64,000 nt of DNA from Pseudomonas fluorescens (lineage in GTDB: Bacteria > Pseudomonadota > Gammaproteobacteria > Pseudomonadales > Pseudomonadaceae). Location: the NCBI RefSeq assembly GCF_001623525.1, contig NZ_CP015225.1, positions 3,100,001 through 3,164,000 of the forward strand, read 5' to 3'. The position numbers and the translations under genes are program-made. The notes below the pieces were generated by a model, which saw nothing but the letters and a program-made list of their open reading frames with translations, did no database searches and was not told where the DNA came from. Shown here piece after piece: positions 53,901-60,049 of this stretch. How positions within the stretch are numbered: the first letter of the stretch is position 1; every line of letters starts with the position of its first letter.

Positions 53901-56900
53901 CCGCCCTGGTTGTTCAACTGGCCTTGGTTCATGTCCAGGCTGACGCTGGTGTTGCTGAACAACTCTCCTTGCTGTTGATCCAGCCCGGTGACCGATGCAG
54001 TCAGAGCCTGACTGCTGGCGATACGGCCGTCGGCGTTGTTCACCTGAGTGGCGGTGAGCGCGAGGGTGTTGCCCGAGGTCAAGCGCCCGCCCTGGCTGTT
54101 GTTGAGAGCGCCGGTGCTGACTTGGGTGGCGGCGCTGCCCGAGACCAGGCCTTTCTGGCTATTGTCCAGGCTGGCGCTTTTGAGGCTCAGGCCGGCGTCG
54201 GTGCTGATGGAGCCACCCTGGTTGATCAGCCCACCCTGGCTGACAATGGACAACGCGCCGGCACTGCCGAGGCTACCGGCGGTGTTATCGAGGCTGCCGG
54301 CGTCGACGCTCAGTTCACCTTCGCTGCTGATCAGGCCTTTGTTATTCAACAATGCGTTGTCGAGTGTGATCACCAAAGCATTCAGGCTACTGAGTGCGCC
54401 ACCGCTGTTGTCCAGCGTACTGCCCGTGAGCATGAGTCGGCCTTGGGCGTGGACCAGGCCCTTGGTCTGGTTGATCAGTTGCGCGACTTTCAATTCAAGC
54501 GCGCTGCCTGCAATCAGTTTGCCGCCGTCGCTGTTGTCCAGGCGTTGAGCGCCAACCTTGACGTCCAGCCCTGCGGACAGTTCGCCCGCCCGGTTATCGA
54601 TCTGCTCAACCTGCAAATCCAGCGCTTTTGTGGTGCCGACCAATCCACCGTTGCGGTTATCCAGAACGCTGCCGGTCAGGCTCAGGTTGCCTTGTGATAC
54701 CAACGCGCCTCCCTGCTGTTGCAGGGTATCGATCCGCGCGGTGAGGTCGGTTTGGCTGGAGATGCGGCCAAGGGCGTTTTGCACCTCATTGGCCTTCAAG
54801 TTCAGCGGGCCTACGCTGCTCAGCAAACCACCGCTGTTGTCCAGCCGCGTGACTTCGACGCCGACGCCGGCTTTGCCGGTAATGATCCCGTTGCTGCGGT
54901 TGTCCAGTTGCGCGACCGTCAGTTGCAGCGCTCTGTCGGCGCGGATGTTGCCGCCACGGTTGTCGAGCGAATCGCTGCGCACGGTCAGCAGGTCGACCCC
55001 GGTGAGACGACCGCCGCGGTTGTCGAGGCTACCGGTTTGCAGGTCAAGTGCGCCCTTGGCGATCACTTCGCCCTGGCCCTGGTTGTCCAGCAGGCCACTG
55101 ATGCGTGCGCTCAGGCTGCCGTCGCTGATCACTTGGCCAGCGTTGCCGTTGTTCAGGCTCGCGGCCTGGATGTCCACGACCTTGCCCGAACCGAGCACAC
55201 CCTCGCGGTTGTCCAGCGCGCCGCCCAGGCTGATGTTCAAGGCGTTATCGCCCAGCACCTGACCATTGCGGTTGTTCAGGGTCATCGCGTTGAGCCGGGT
55301 CAGACCGGCACTGGACACTTCACCCTCCAGGTTGGTCAGCGTTCCATCGACGTCCACACTCAGGTCGGCGTCGCTGCTCAAGGTGCCGCTGCTGTTGTCC
55401 AGGCTGGCTGCGCGCACGGCAAGGCCATTGGCCGAGACCACTCCTTGGGCGTTGTTCAACGCCTGGGCAATGGTCAGGTTGAGGCCCTGCTTGCTGACGA
55501 CTTTGCCGGCGCTGTTGTCCAGGCTGTTTGCATTCAGGCTGAAGGACTTGTCGCTGGAGATCTCGCCGTCACGGTTGTTCACAGCGGCGAGGTTGTTCAA
55601 CAGCAGCGCGCCGGGGGTGCTGATCAGCCCGCCCTGGTTGTTCAATTGCCCATGGTTGAGGTCAAGGGAAAGGCTGGTGTTGCTGACCAATTGGCCGTTC
55701 TGTTGCTCCAGCCCGGTGACGCTGGCGTTCAGGGCCTTGGCGCTGGCGATGCGACCGGAGGTGTTGTTCACCTGACCGGCCTTCAGTAGCAGCGTGTCAC
55801 CGCTGATCAGGCTGCCACCCAGGTTGCTCAGGGTCGCGGCGCTGTCGATGCTCAACGCACCGACGCTGGTCAACTGACCCGCATCGTTATTGATACCGGC
55901 GGCTTTGACGCTGGCGGTGGCGTCGCTTTTGAGGCTGCCTTGGGCATTGAGCAGTTGCCCGCGCAGGTCCAGGTTCATCCCTCGCTGGGCATACAGCGAC
56001 CCCTGGCGGTTGTCGAGTTGGCCGGCGTTGACCGCCAGGACGCCTCGGGTCGAGATCAATCCGAGGCTTTGGTTGGTCAGGCGTTCGAGCGTCAGGCGCA
56101 GATCACCATAGGCAATTACTTTGCCGCTGTTGCTGTTGTCCAGCTCGGTGCCGGTCAGCGTCAGGACACCCTGGCTCGACAGCTCACCGCTGCGGTTATC
56201 CAACTTGCCTACATCGAGGCTGGCGGCCTGGGTTGTGGTGACGACGCCGTTCTGACGGTTATCCAGGCTCGCCGCATTGAGCGTCAGCAGCCCCGCCGAA
56301 GACAGCAATCCCGCCTGATTCAGCAACTGCGCCGAAATGCTGGCGGTGAGCGCACCGTCACTGAGCAAACGGCCTGCGGTGTTATCCACCGACGCAGCGC
56401 TGAGCTGCACGCTCTTGCTTGAAGTGAGCCGGCCGCTGCGGTTGTTCACTTGGCCGCTGGCATTAATATCCAACCCCTGCCCTGCCGCGACCAGGCCAGC
56501 CACGTTGTCCAGCGACGCAACGCGCAATGTAACGCCGCTCAAGCCGGTGAGTTCGCCACCGTTGTTATTCAACTGACTGACATTGGCCGTCAGGTTGCCG
56601 TTGCTGCTGACCGTGCCCTGGGTGTTGAGCAGCGTGTTGGCGGTGACGTTCAGCGTATTGCTGCTGAGCACCCGTCCTTTACTTTGATTGTCCAAGGTCG
56701 CGGCGTTGACCGTGGCGGCCTGCCCGGCGCTCAGCGTCCCACCCTTGTTGCTCAGCGTCTGCGCAACGTCGACTGTGAGGTTACGACTGGCAACAACGCT
56801 CTTACCGTTGTTACTCAGACTCTGCGCCTCCAGGCTCACGTCCCCCGCCGCGTTACGGGTGTTATCCGCGTTGACCCCGGCCTCGATAATGCCGTTGTTG

Positions 56901-57994
56901 GTCAACTGCCCACCCGCGTTCAGCGTAATGCTGTCCCGCGCCGCAAGACTCTGCTGGTTGCTCAAGTTGCCCTGGGTCTGGGCGTTCAACCTGGTGCCGG
57001 CGTAGGCCGGACCTCGGGCATCAAGGCTCGCGGCTTTGACATTGATGGCGCCACTGGCCGAGGTCTCTGCCAGGCTCAGGCGGCCGTTGGCATCGAGCTG
57101 AATGTCGCCGCCGCTGGCGATCAGTTTGCCGTCCAGTTTCACGCCGACGCCAGCTTCGGTGCCCACCAGCTTGATAGTGCCTGCGTACATGCCGCCCAAG
57201 GCCGAGGAGTCGATGGCCAATTCGGGCTTGGCACTGCCATCATCGGCCCGGGCAGTGGCGTTGAGGGTATTGGCGTTAACGTCGTTGCGCCCGGCGACGA
57301 TGGTCAGGTTCTTGGCCTGGATCTCGGCATTGATCCTGGCACTGCGAGTAATGATTTCGAAACTGTCGACGTTGTTGGCGTTGAGGCCCGCGCCTTCGAT
57401 GGCGACGCTGCCCTGGTCAACCTGGTAGCGGCTCACCTGACCGTTTTCGATGATCGGCTTGCCCGTGGTCAGGGTCGCCTTTGGGGCATTGATGAAACCG
57501 CAGCCATTACAGCTGATGCCGTAAGGGTTGGCGACGATGACGTGGGCCGACTGCCCTGCCACTTCGGTGTAGCCGCGCAACTGGCTCGGGTTGCCGCCAT
57601 TGACTTCGTTGAGAATGGTGGTGGCGGCCGTGCCGTTGAGGTTTGGGTTGCCGAGGATGATCCCGCCCAGTTGCGTGGACTGGGTTCGGTTTGTGGCGTT
57701 GTTGAGGATTACGCCGTTGCTGCCGACGTTGTAGTCCTTGAATTGGTTGTGGGACAGACCGCTGCCGTTGGGTTTGGCGATGTTGACGATAGGCACACCA
57801 TTGCCTGCCTGGCTGAGGCCGGTGCCCGGTGCGCTGACCACAATGCCGTCGGCCTGGGCCCACAGCGGTTGCCAGAACATGACGTTGGCCAACAGGAACG
57901 CCAGGCCGCGCTTGGGCATGCCGCAGAACCGGTCACGGGCGTGCAGGGCTGCGGAAGGTTGGCGGGCCAGGAAGGCGTATTGGCGGTCGTCCAT
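44909..57994 (-). CDS. cdiA: CdiA-like two-partner-secreted contact-dependent inhibition effector
   Basis: A 4361-residue TpsA. Signal peptide (ANVMFWQPLWAQA), then a TPS/haemagglutination domain (~50-300) with the secretion motif NPYGISCNGCGFINAP. A very long FHA-1 repeat field with Asn/Leu/Asp repeats runs to ~2700, then a tyrosine-rich, AT-rich segment (~2750-2970; VYKQQYRVLV, YTSYQYINYNN) that is a candidate receptor-binding domain. Next come FHA-2-type haemagglutinin repeats (~3300-3750), a DUF637 region (~3850-4020) and a pretoxin stretch with YNNLNHPDMS in place of VENN. The toxin (last ~100 residues) has AGFEHVLEGHFNR and ends LITTFPVKAGI. The ATG at 57994 was chosen over a TTG at 58015. 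cdiB precedes it by 24 bases. Confidence 0.9.
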   Translation of the reverse strand: MDDRQYAFLARQPSAALHARDRFCGMPKRGLAFLLANVMFWQPLWAQADGIVVSAPGTGLSQAGNGVPIVNIAKPNGSGLSHNQFKDYNVGSNGVILNNATNRTQSTQLGGIILGNPNLNGTAATTILNEVNGGNPSQLRGYTEVAGQSAHVIVANPYGISCNGCGFINAPKATLTTGKPIIENGQVSRYQVDQGSVAIEGAGLNANNVDSFEIITRSARINAEIQAKNLTIVAGRNDVNANTLNATARADDGSAKPELAIDSSALGGMYAGTIKLVGTEAGVGVKLDGKLIASGGDIQLDANGRLSLAETSASGAINVKAASLDARGPAYAGTRLNAQTQGNLSNQQSLAARDSITLNAGGQLTNNGIIEAGVNADNTRNAAGDVSLEAQSLSNNGKSVVASRNLTVDVAQTLSNKGGTLSAGQAATVNAATLDNQSKGRVLSSNTLNVTANTLLNTQGTVSSNGNLTANVSQLNNNGGELTGLSGVTLRVASLDNVAGLVAAGQGLDINASGQVNNRSGRLTSSKSVQLSAASVDNTAGRLLSDGALTASISAQLLNQAGLLSSAGLLTLNAASLDNRQNGVVTTTQAASLDVGKLDNRSGELSSQGVLTLTGTELDNSNSGKVIAYGDLRLTLERLTNQSLGLISTRGVLAVNAGQLDNRQGSLYAQRGMNLDLRGQLLNAQGSLKSDATASVKAAGINNDAGQLTSVGALSIDSAATLSNLGGSLISGDTLLLKAGQVNNTSGRIASAKALNASVTGLEQQNGQLVSNTSLSLDLNHGQLNNQGGLISTPGALLLNNLAAVNNRDGEISSDKSFSLNANSLDNSAGKVVSKQGLNLTIAQALNNAQGVVSANGLAVRAASLDNSSGTLSSDADLSVDVDGTLTNLEGEVSSAGLTRLNAMTLNNRNGQVLGDNALNISLGGALDNREGVLGSGKVVDIQAASLNNGNAGQVISDGSLSARISGLLDNQGQGEVIAKGALDLQTGSLDNRGGRLTGVDLLTVRSDSLDNRGGNIRADRALQLTVAQLDNRSNGIITGKAGVGVEVTRLDNSGGLLSSVGPLNLKANEVQNALGRISSQTDLTARIDTLQQQGGALVSQGNLSLTGSVLDNRNGGLVGTTKALDLQVEQIDNRAGELSAGLDVKVGAQRLDNSDGGKLIAGSALELKVAQLINQTKGLVHAQGRLMLTGSTLDNSGGALSSLNALVITLDNALLNNKGLISSEGELSVDAGSLDNTAGSLGSAGALSIVSQGGLINQGGSISTDAGLSLKSASLDNSQKGLVSGSAATQVSTGALNNSQGGRLTSGNTLALTATQVNNADGRIASSQALTASVTGLDQQQGELFSNTSVSLDMNQGQLNNQGGLINAAGLLLLSNLKDVNNQGGEISSRLAFTLAARNLDNSGGKLLSNQALMLRTVQALNNAKGIVSAASVDSHSASLDNSDGLISSRDQLDVKVDTLLDNQRGSLIADGALVLNADRLDNRAASIAGKAGLDVTVTALDNRQGTLVSTTDLTLQASSLDNRQAGLIGATKALDINVDDLDNRGGELSGNTGVTLVSKNLDNSDSGQIFAGQTLKLTVDKLLNRTKGLLSAKTQLSLDGGSLDNSGGYLVSQQNQRIDLSGDLINTQGQLSSEGTLDVSAANLGNSGGSLSSAANLTVKSLGRLDNQGGELVTDGALLLSSTALDNRQQGNISGKGTVNISTGAFNNSQNGRLNSGSTLNLKAAQVTNQDGGRIGSQGALTASVSGLDQQGGQLFSNTSLSLDMNNGQLNNQNGLINAPGTLLLKNLLGVNNQGGEISSAQAFTLAAQNLNNDGGRLLSNQGLTLRIAQALNNVKGMIGAASVDVLAQSLNNNGGTLTSRGKLDLTVGQEIDNQAQGLISAAQLLTLNSGNLNNQGGSVLAGGALVLNAMALDNSANGLINAQSRLTLGADSLDSSDGGEVSAKGDMNLTLAALTQNGGRLLGEQAVTLNLGGHDLNNRNGLITAKGLLTVNGLRNLDNQGGEISSSQSFNLSGQTIDNSGGKLISSQNLSLHGDSLVNQNGLISGWQDLQVSGSSLDNRNNGTLSSRNGDVGVTLSGALLNSATGALVGQKKLTVSAASLDNQGGNLSSGADQTLTVTGGLLNNAQGGLIDSGATLVMKAMTLGNVGGTVNAQNALSFTGTSVDNSGGNLIGNAAVTLNLKGALDNHGAKLASAGPLTVKDATAINNQGGQLVSQGEMTLGTGTLDNSYTGTVAAKNALTVTASGAVQNHTNGLIYSQTADVELNAASLANGQGEMQGQTGVSLELRADLDNQGGKLIAQTGDVNVTAANIDNRGGTLASLKGALEARTVGVLRNGFDVNNKGGVIQGQRLGLRALAGLNNNGGRIAAQTGDIVIDTVGLNNRSGGLYASGLIKVSGTGASLDNTAGQIAGNAINLDLDGALINRGGILESDSTLVVSAASLDNQTGQLRALGVTGKTDFQIGSLFDNRNGKLESANSHLTLSANSFLNGGGQLLHLGDGTFDISLANVTGAGGDIVTRGGLTLKADTWTNTSVIQAGRLTVDVNNFTQTETGQLLASTQLEGKGGNWVNNGLIASDGGLGLQLTGRYSGNGRVSSLGDMTVDAAAIDLSSVASITGGGTTTIGGRGGLGSLNNYGRLTSAGALNITAGTINNYGTVAGADGLKLTASTLLNDQGGFLFSGADMKLRVGSFTNRKSDVYALENIDVARNDLGGRSALMENDSGTMESGRDFSINADSIINKRGDFKTEAELYSSALGFRCSSCDSLPQYGSEQIPYYLVYKQQYRVLVSGDSTAVSASLSAGRNLAIDGASFVNSNSTTTAGGDISIIVDDFENSGTALGDYTSYQYINYNNIQNGDELQRVVDYNVYNDSGYNKDIRFWNAAGDESFVLSRNFMTTNKPVDREYYQVVGPVVNMVDSYSGGGTKVVVFNSSKYSAGIRTELPDFIKRLTPFKQEVFSSTSSDNFAPAIIQAGGNVSITATNKITNGVERPFATGITTSPRNTTTAASGSGKTTVVTLNSQLPPDLAQQQINPLTLPGFSLPTGQNGLFRLSGQGASDASSSQTPVVSQNWTIGGASVSASNRSTAAPTANVRDIQIADATQVSTAERQVQLLNRESGGVTAGASAIQVTAPTDSSTGTPQLPGHSLDGTIPRGVDIALDTSSTPPVGVSRPTDASVSGPAPVNGQTVARVTGLPSTTVASTPHKYLIETNPVLTDLKSFTSSDYLLTKLGYDADTSAKRLGDGLFEQRLIQQAVVARTGQRFIDGQTSDEAMFEYLMNNAIASKDALNLSVGVTLTAQQVAALTHDIVWLEEHEVNGEKVLVPVLYLAQANNRLAPNGALIAGQNVTLIAGKDLENAGTLRATNNLSASAGENLTNSGLIEAGNRLDLLAGNDIVNKSGGIIAGRDVSMNAIVGDIINERTLTTASISNKGYTQRQDYADNASRIEAANDLTMGVGRDVNSVGSVMVSGRDTQINAGRDVNIVSAQQQTANTGGTRRSSITQLGSEVDAGRDVVVNAGRDFNAIASQISADRDVALAADENMTISSGANETHSYYKSKKVTAQKDHVKQIGSAISAGGDVRLDAGKDMALISSRINAGDEAYLVAGESLALLAAQDSDYSLYEKKKKGSWGKKQSRRDELTKVTHVGSEITTGGDLTLVSGEDQHYQVAKLNSGNDLTLQSGGSITFESAKDLHQESHEKSKTSAAWFSMKGSGRTDETVRQSELTAQGDLVISAVGKIHADVLQVNKQTVSESIDAMAKADPKLAWLKELDEQGGVDWRQVQEIHTSFKYSNSGLGPAAQMIIAILMTVLLGPAGAGLGGWALAGASSLATTGTVATINNNGDLGAGLKAVASKDGLTNAAIAAITAGVAENYLGDMTMTKQVNGKTVIDLSSIEAVSHFAGQQLINNASAAAIAKAFGRDVTLAGILQSAVYNTLAAYSFDQVGNLGLKTGSPEKIALHALVGGMIAEASGSDFAVGAMAAGVNETFANQLRRMSAQMSPENRDHLMLMSSQLLGVVAAAAVAGDDANSLQTGAYVAGNATQYNNLNHPDMSDFVGDMNACGSSETCQKNTWEGGKYEQISNEITDWSEKAVSGAFAKSLLTSIQGGLTALNDLNCTTATCTQYKDTLTERALNDLTNLAKVTDTWENATSVATLVIPTSGGARGAGVGEGGISPRVQAALDKFTEAKAVRTGASTGKNGSTPLGGPDAEAGMPYTHPVKDVPSEPIIPVPGRVQSRINIANGRTATTPLRDSGKPVSAGFEHVLEGHFNREISNSRSVFTIAPEELKGILQSTSVVKSPVVGLPDGQFVRTVDVGRTIGTTTLKDGGVPTSVLKVFTDRAGNLITTFPVKAGI

Positions 57995-58018
57995 GTTCAG
58001 GTCTCGTTGCAGCAAAAT

Positions 58019-59725
58019 TTAGAGGAGTACGTCCACGCGGAAGTAGATCGGCGCTTCGCGCTCGCTCAGGGCATCCGGGCGTTCCAGGGAATGGGCGAAG
58101 GTGACGCTGGCGCTCAGGTGCTCACCACGGGCGAACAGCTCCAGCGAGTTGCTCGACATGCGCCCGTGCTGGCCGCCGTTGTAGCGGTCGCCGCGAATCA
58201 CGCCCTGGTCATAGCCGAGGCTGGTGCCGTATTCGGCGAACACCGGGCGCAGCCACTCCAATGTCACCGGACGGCTCCAGCGCAAGTCGTTGCGCCAGTA
58301 GCCGCCGCTGTCGCCAGACAGCGTCTGGTCTTTGTAGCCGCGAATCGACGACAGGCCGCCCAGGCTCATGCGCTGGGGGCTGAACAGCACGTCTTCGCTG
58401 CGCTGGCCGGTCATCAGGCTGCTGAAGCTGAAGGACTCGCCACCCAGCATGAAGGGCTGCAAATAGCTGAGGGTCGCGGTGTATTTGCGATAGCGCGCAT
58501 CCGGTACGCCAGGGCCCGGGTCGTGATCGCCCTGGGCATCGAGAGCACCGATACCTTGTTGCATGCCCAGGTCGAGGTTGACGAAGGCATTGCCGATTCG
58601 CCGGCCATGGTTGATGCCGAACTGCGCCTCGCTGATGCGATTGCTGCTCTCGCGAAGCTTGCTGTCTTCGATGAAGTTGTTGGTGCGCAGGTACGAAAGG
58701 CCGGTGTTGAGGGAAGTCTTGCTCAGCGCATCGCGATGGATCACCCGCTCGACCCGCAACTGATGGTTCTGGCTGTCGCCGGTCTGCTTGAAGTTGAAAC
58801 CGTTGGCCGGAATTTGCGAGCGGTATTCGCTCTGGCTGTAGGTGTAGCTGACGTTCCACCAGCCCCAAGGCAGGTTGTAATAAAGCATGGCGTTGTTGGA
58901 GGTGTGCTGGTGGTCGGTCATCGCGTCATGACCGCCGCGCAACATCAACTGGTCGGCCAGGCCCAGCGGGCTGTCCCACTCGAAACTGCTGCCCCACTGC
59001 TGCTCACCGGTGCTGCGCTGGCCGTCGTTGCTGCGCGACAGGCCGGCGCGCCAGGGCTTTTTCGGCTCGTTGGTGACCCGCACTTCACTGCCACCGACTT
59101 CCTGGCCGGGGGTCAGCTCCATTTTGGCCTGGTTCGACGGCAGGCGATTGAGCTGATCCACCATCTGCTCGATCTCCCGCAGGTTGACCAGGTCACCGGC
59201 CTTGCCGGGAAAAGCCATTCCCAATTCACGGTCCGACAGCTTGCTGTCCTCGGTCCCCTTCAGGCCTTCAAGTCGCCCTTCCACCACCAGCACGCTCAGA
59301 TGCCCACCGGACAAATCCTGCTGCGGCAGATAGGCACGACTGGTGACCAGCCCCTTTTCGATGTAGTGGTCGGTGATGACTTTGAGCAGTTCGTTAAGCT
59401 GCCGCACACCCAGGCATTGGCCGGTGTAGGGCTTGAGCAGTCGTTCGCGCTCACTGGCGGACAGGCTGTCGGCCCCCTTGAGTTCGATGGTCTTGATCGG
59501 GAAGCAACGGGTATCGACAGGTGCGGTCGGCTGGGTCGGCTTCGCCTCCTGGCCGGGCAGGTCCTTGAGTTCCTCCAGGCGACGACGCTGCTCTTCGAGC
59601 AAACGGTTCTGTCGCTCGCGGATCAGGTCCGTCTCGCCTGGAGTGGGGGCGGCGCGAGCCAGGGTCAGCGGAGAAAGGCACAGCACAGCCACGCACAACC
59701 TCGCCCAAAAGGCGGGTGAGGACAT
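58019..59725 (-). CDS. cdiB: CdiB-like TpsB outer-membrane transporter
   Basis: A 568-residue exporter of the ShlB/FhaC/HecB family. After a signal peptide it has an N-terminal Arg/Glu-rich helix (about 35-55), two POTRA domains (about 75-150 and 150-225) and a 16-strand barrel. Barrel landmarks are SLGGLSSIRGYKDQ near 455, the conserved VRGY-type loop motif (here IRGY), and the terminal FRVDVLL. It secretes the CdiA protein encoded just downstream, as expected for two-partner secretion. An inverted repeat lies upstream at 59748. Confidence 0.92.
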   Translation of the reverse strand: MSSPAFWARLCVAVLCLSPLTLARAAPTPGETDLIRERQNRLLEEQRRRLEELKDLPGQEAKPTQPTAPVDTRCFPIKTIELKGADSLSASERERLLKPYTGQCLGVRQLNELLKVITDHYIEKGLVTSRAYLPQQDLSGGHLSVLVVEGRLEGLKGTEDSKLSDRELGMAFPGKAGDLVNLREIEQMVDQLNRLPSNQAKMELTPGQEVGGSEVRVTNEPKKPWRAGLSRSNDGQRSTGEQQWGSSFEWDSPLGLADQLMLRGGHDAMTDHQHTSNNAMLYYNLPWGWWNVSYTYSQSEYRSQIPANGFNFKQTGDSQNHQLRVERVIHRDALSKTSLNTGLSYLRTNNFIEDSKLRESSNRISEAQFGINHGRRIGNAFVNLDLGMQQGIGALDAQGDHDPGPGVPDARYRKYTATLSYLQPFMLGGESFSFSSLMTGQRSEDVLFSPQRMSLGGLSSIRGYKDQTLSGDSGGYWRNDLRWSRPVTLEWLRPVFAEYGTSLGYDQGVIRGDRYNGGQHGRMSSNSLELFARGEHLSASVTFAHSLERPDALSEREAPIYFRVDVLL

Positions 59726-59747
59726 GTTCGATCCCTCGAGCGGAAAA

Positions 59748-59796
59748 TGACATCAAAATAGTGGCGCGATGTTAATGAGCCATCATTTTGACGTCA
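59748..59796. promoter_or_regulatory. Inverted repeat upstream of cdiB
   Basis: TGACATCAAAAT (59748-59759) and ATTTTGACGTCA (59785-59796) are reverse complements with one mismatch, 25 bases apart, just before the cdiB start. They could be an operator or a looping site in the promoter region. The rest of the 324-base gap shows no gene. Confidence 0.5.
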
Positions 59797-59956
59797 ACTA
59801 AATGGGTTGGGCTTTAAGGCTATTGCTGGAACCATTCATCTGAAATCGGATGGCTCCGGTACGGGGGTACGAAAGGTCCCGAGGCTACTCTGGAAACCTC
59901 CTACAAAACGGACAAGCAGCGTTCGCCGGGGGGTAATTTTGTGTCGAAGGGGCTTC

Positions 59957-59990
59957 ATAAAAAACCGGACTCAAGGTCCGGTTCTTTATG
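59957..59990 (-). terminator. Intrinsic terminator of the propeller-cytochrome gene
   Basis: The stem ACCGGAC/GTCCGGT is followed on the minus strand by a run of T, about 60 bases after the stop at 60050. A hairpin of the same ACCGGAC stem occurs at 63393. Confidence 0.8.
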
Positions 59991-60049
59991 AAAGAGCGAG
60001 GAATTCGCCTCGGACAGCAGGGCTATCCTGCTGGGCAGTGGTTTGACGA

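Noticed and set aside
50504..59719. Long plus-strand frames opposite cdiA and cdiB (up to 1089 codons)
   Set aside because: They run antisense to clear TpsA and TpsB domains, and composition reflects the reverse of FHA repeats; no family similarity.
59807..60046. 79-codon plus-strand frame between cdiB and the propeller-cytochrome gene
   Set aside because: It overlaps the terminator hairpin, has no ribosome site and no recognisable motif.
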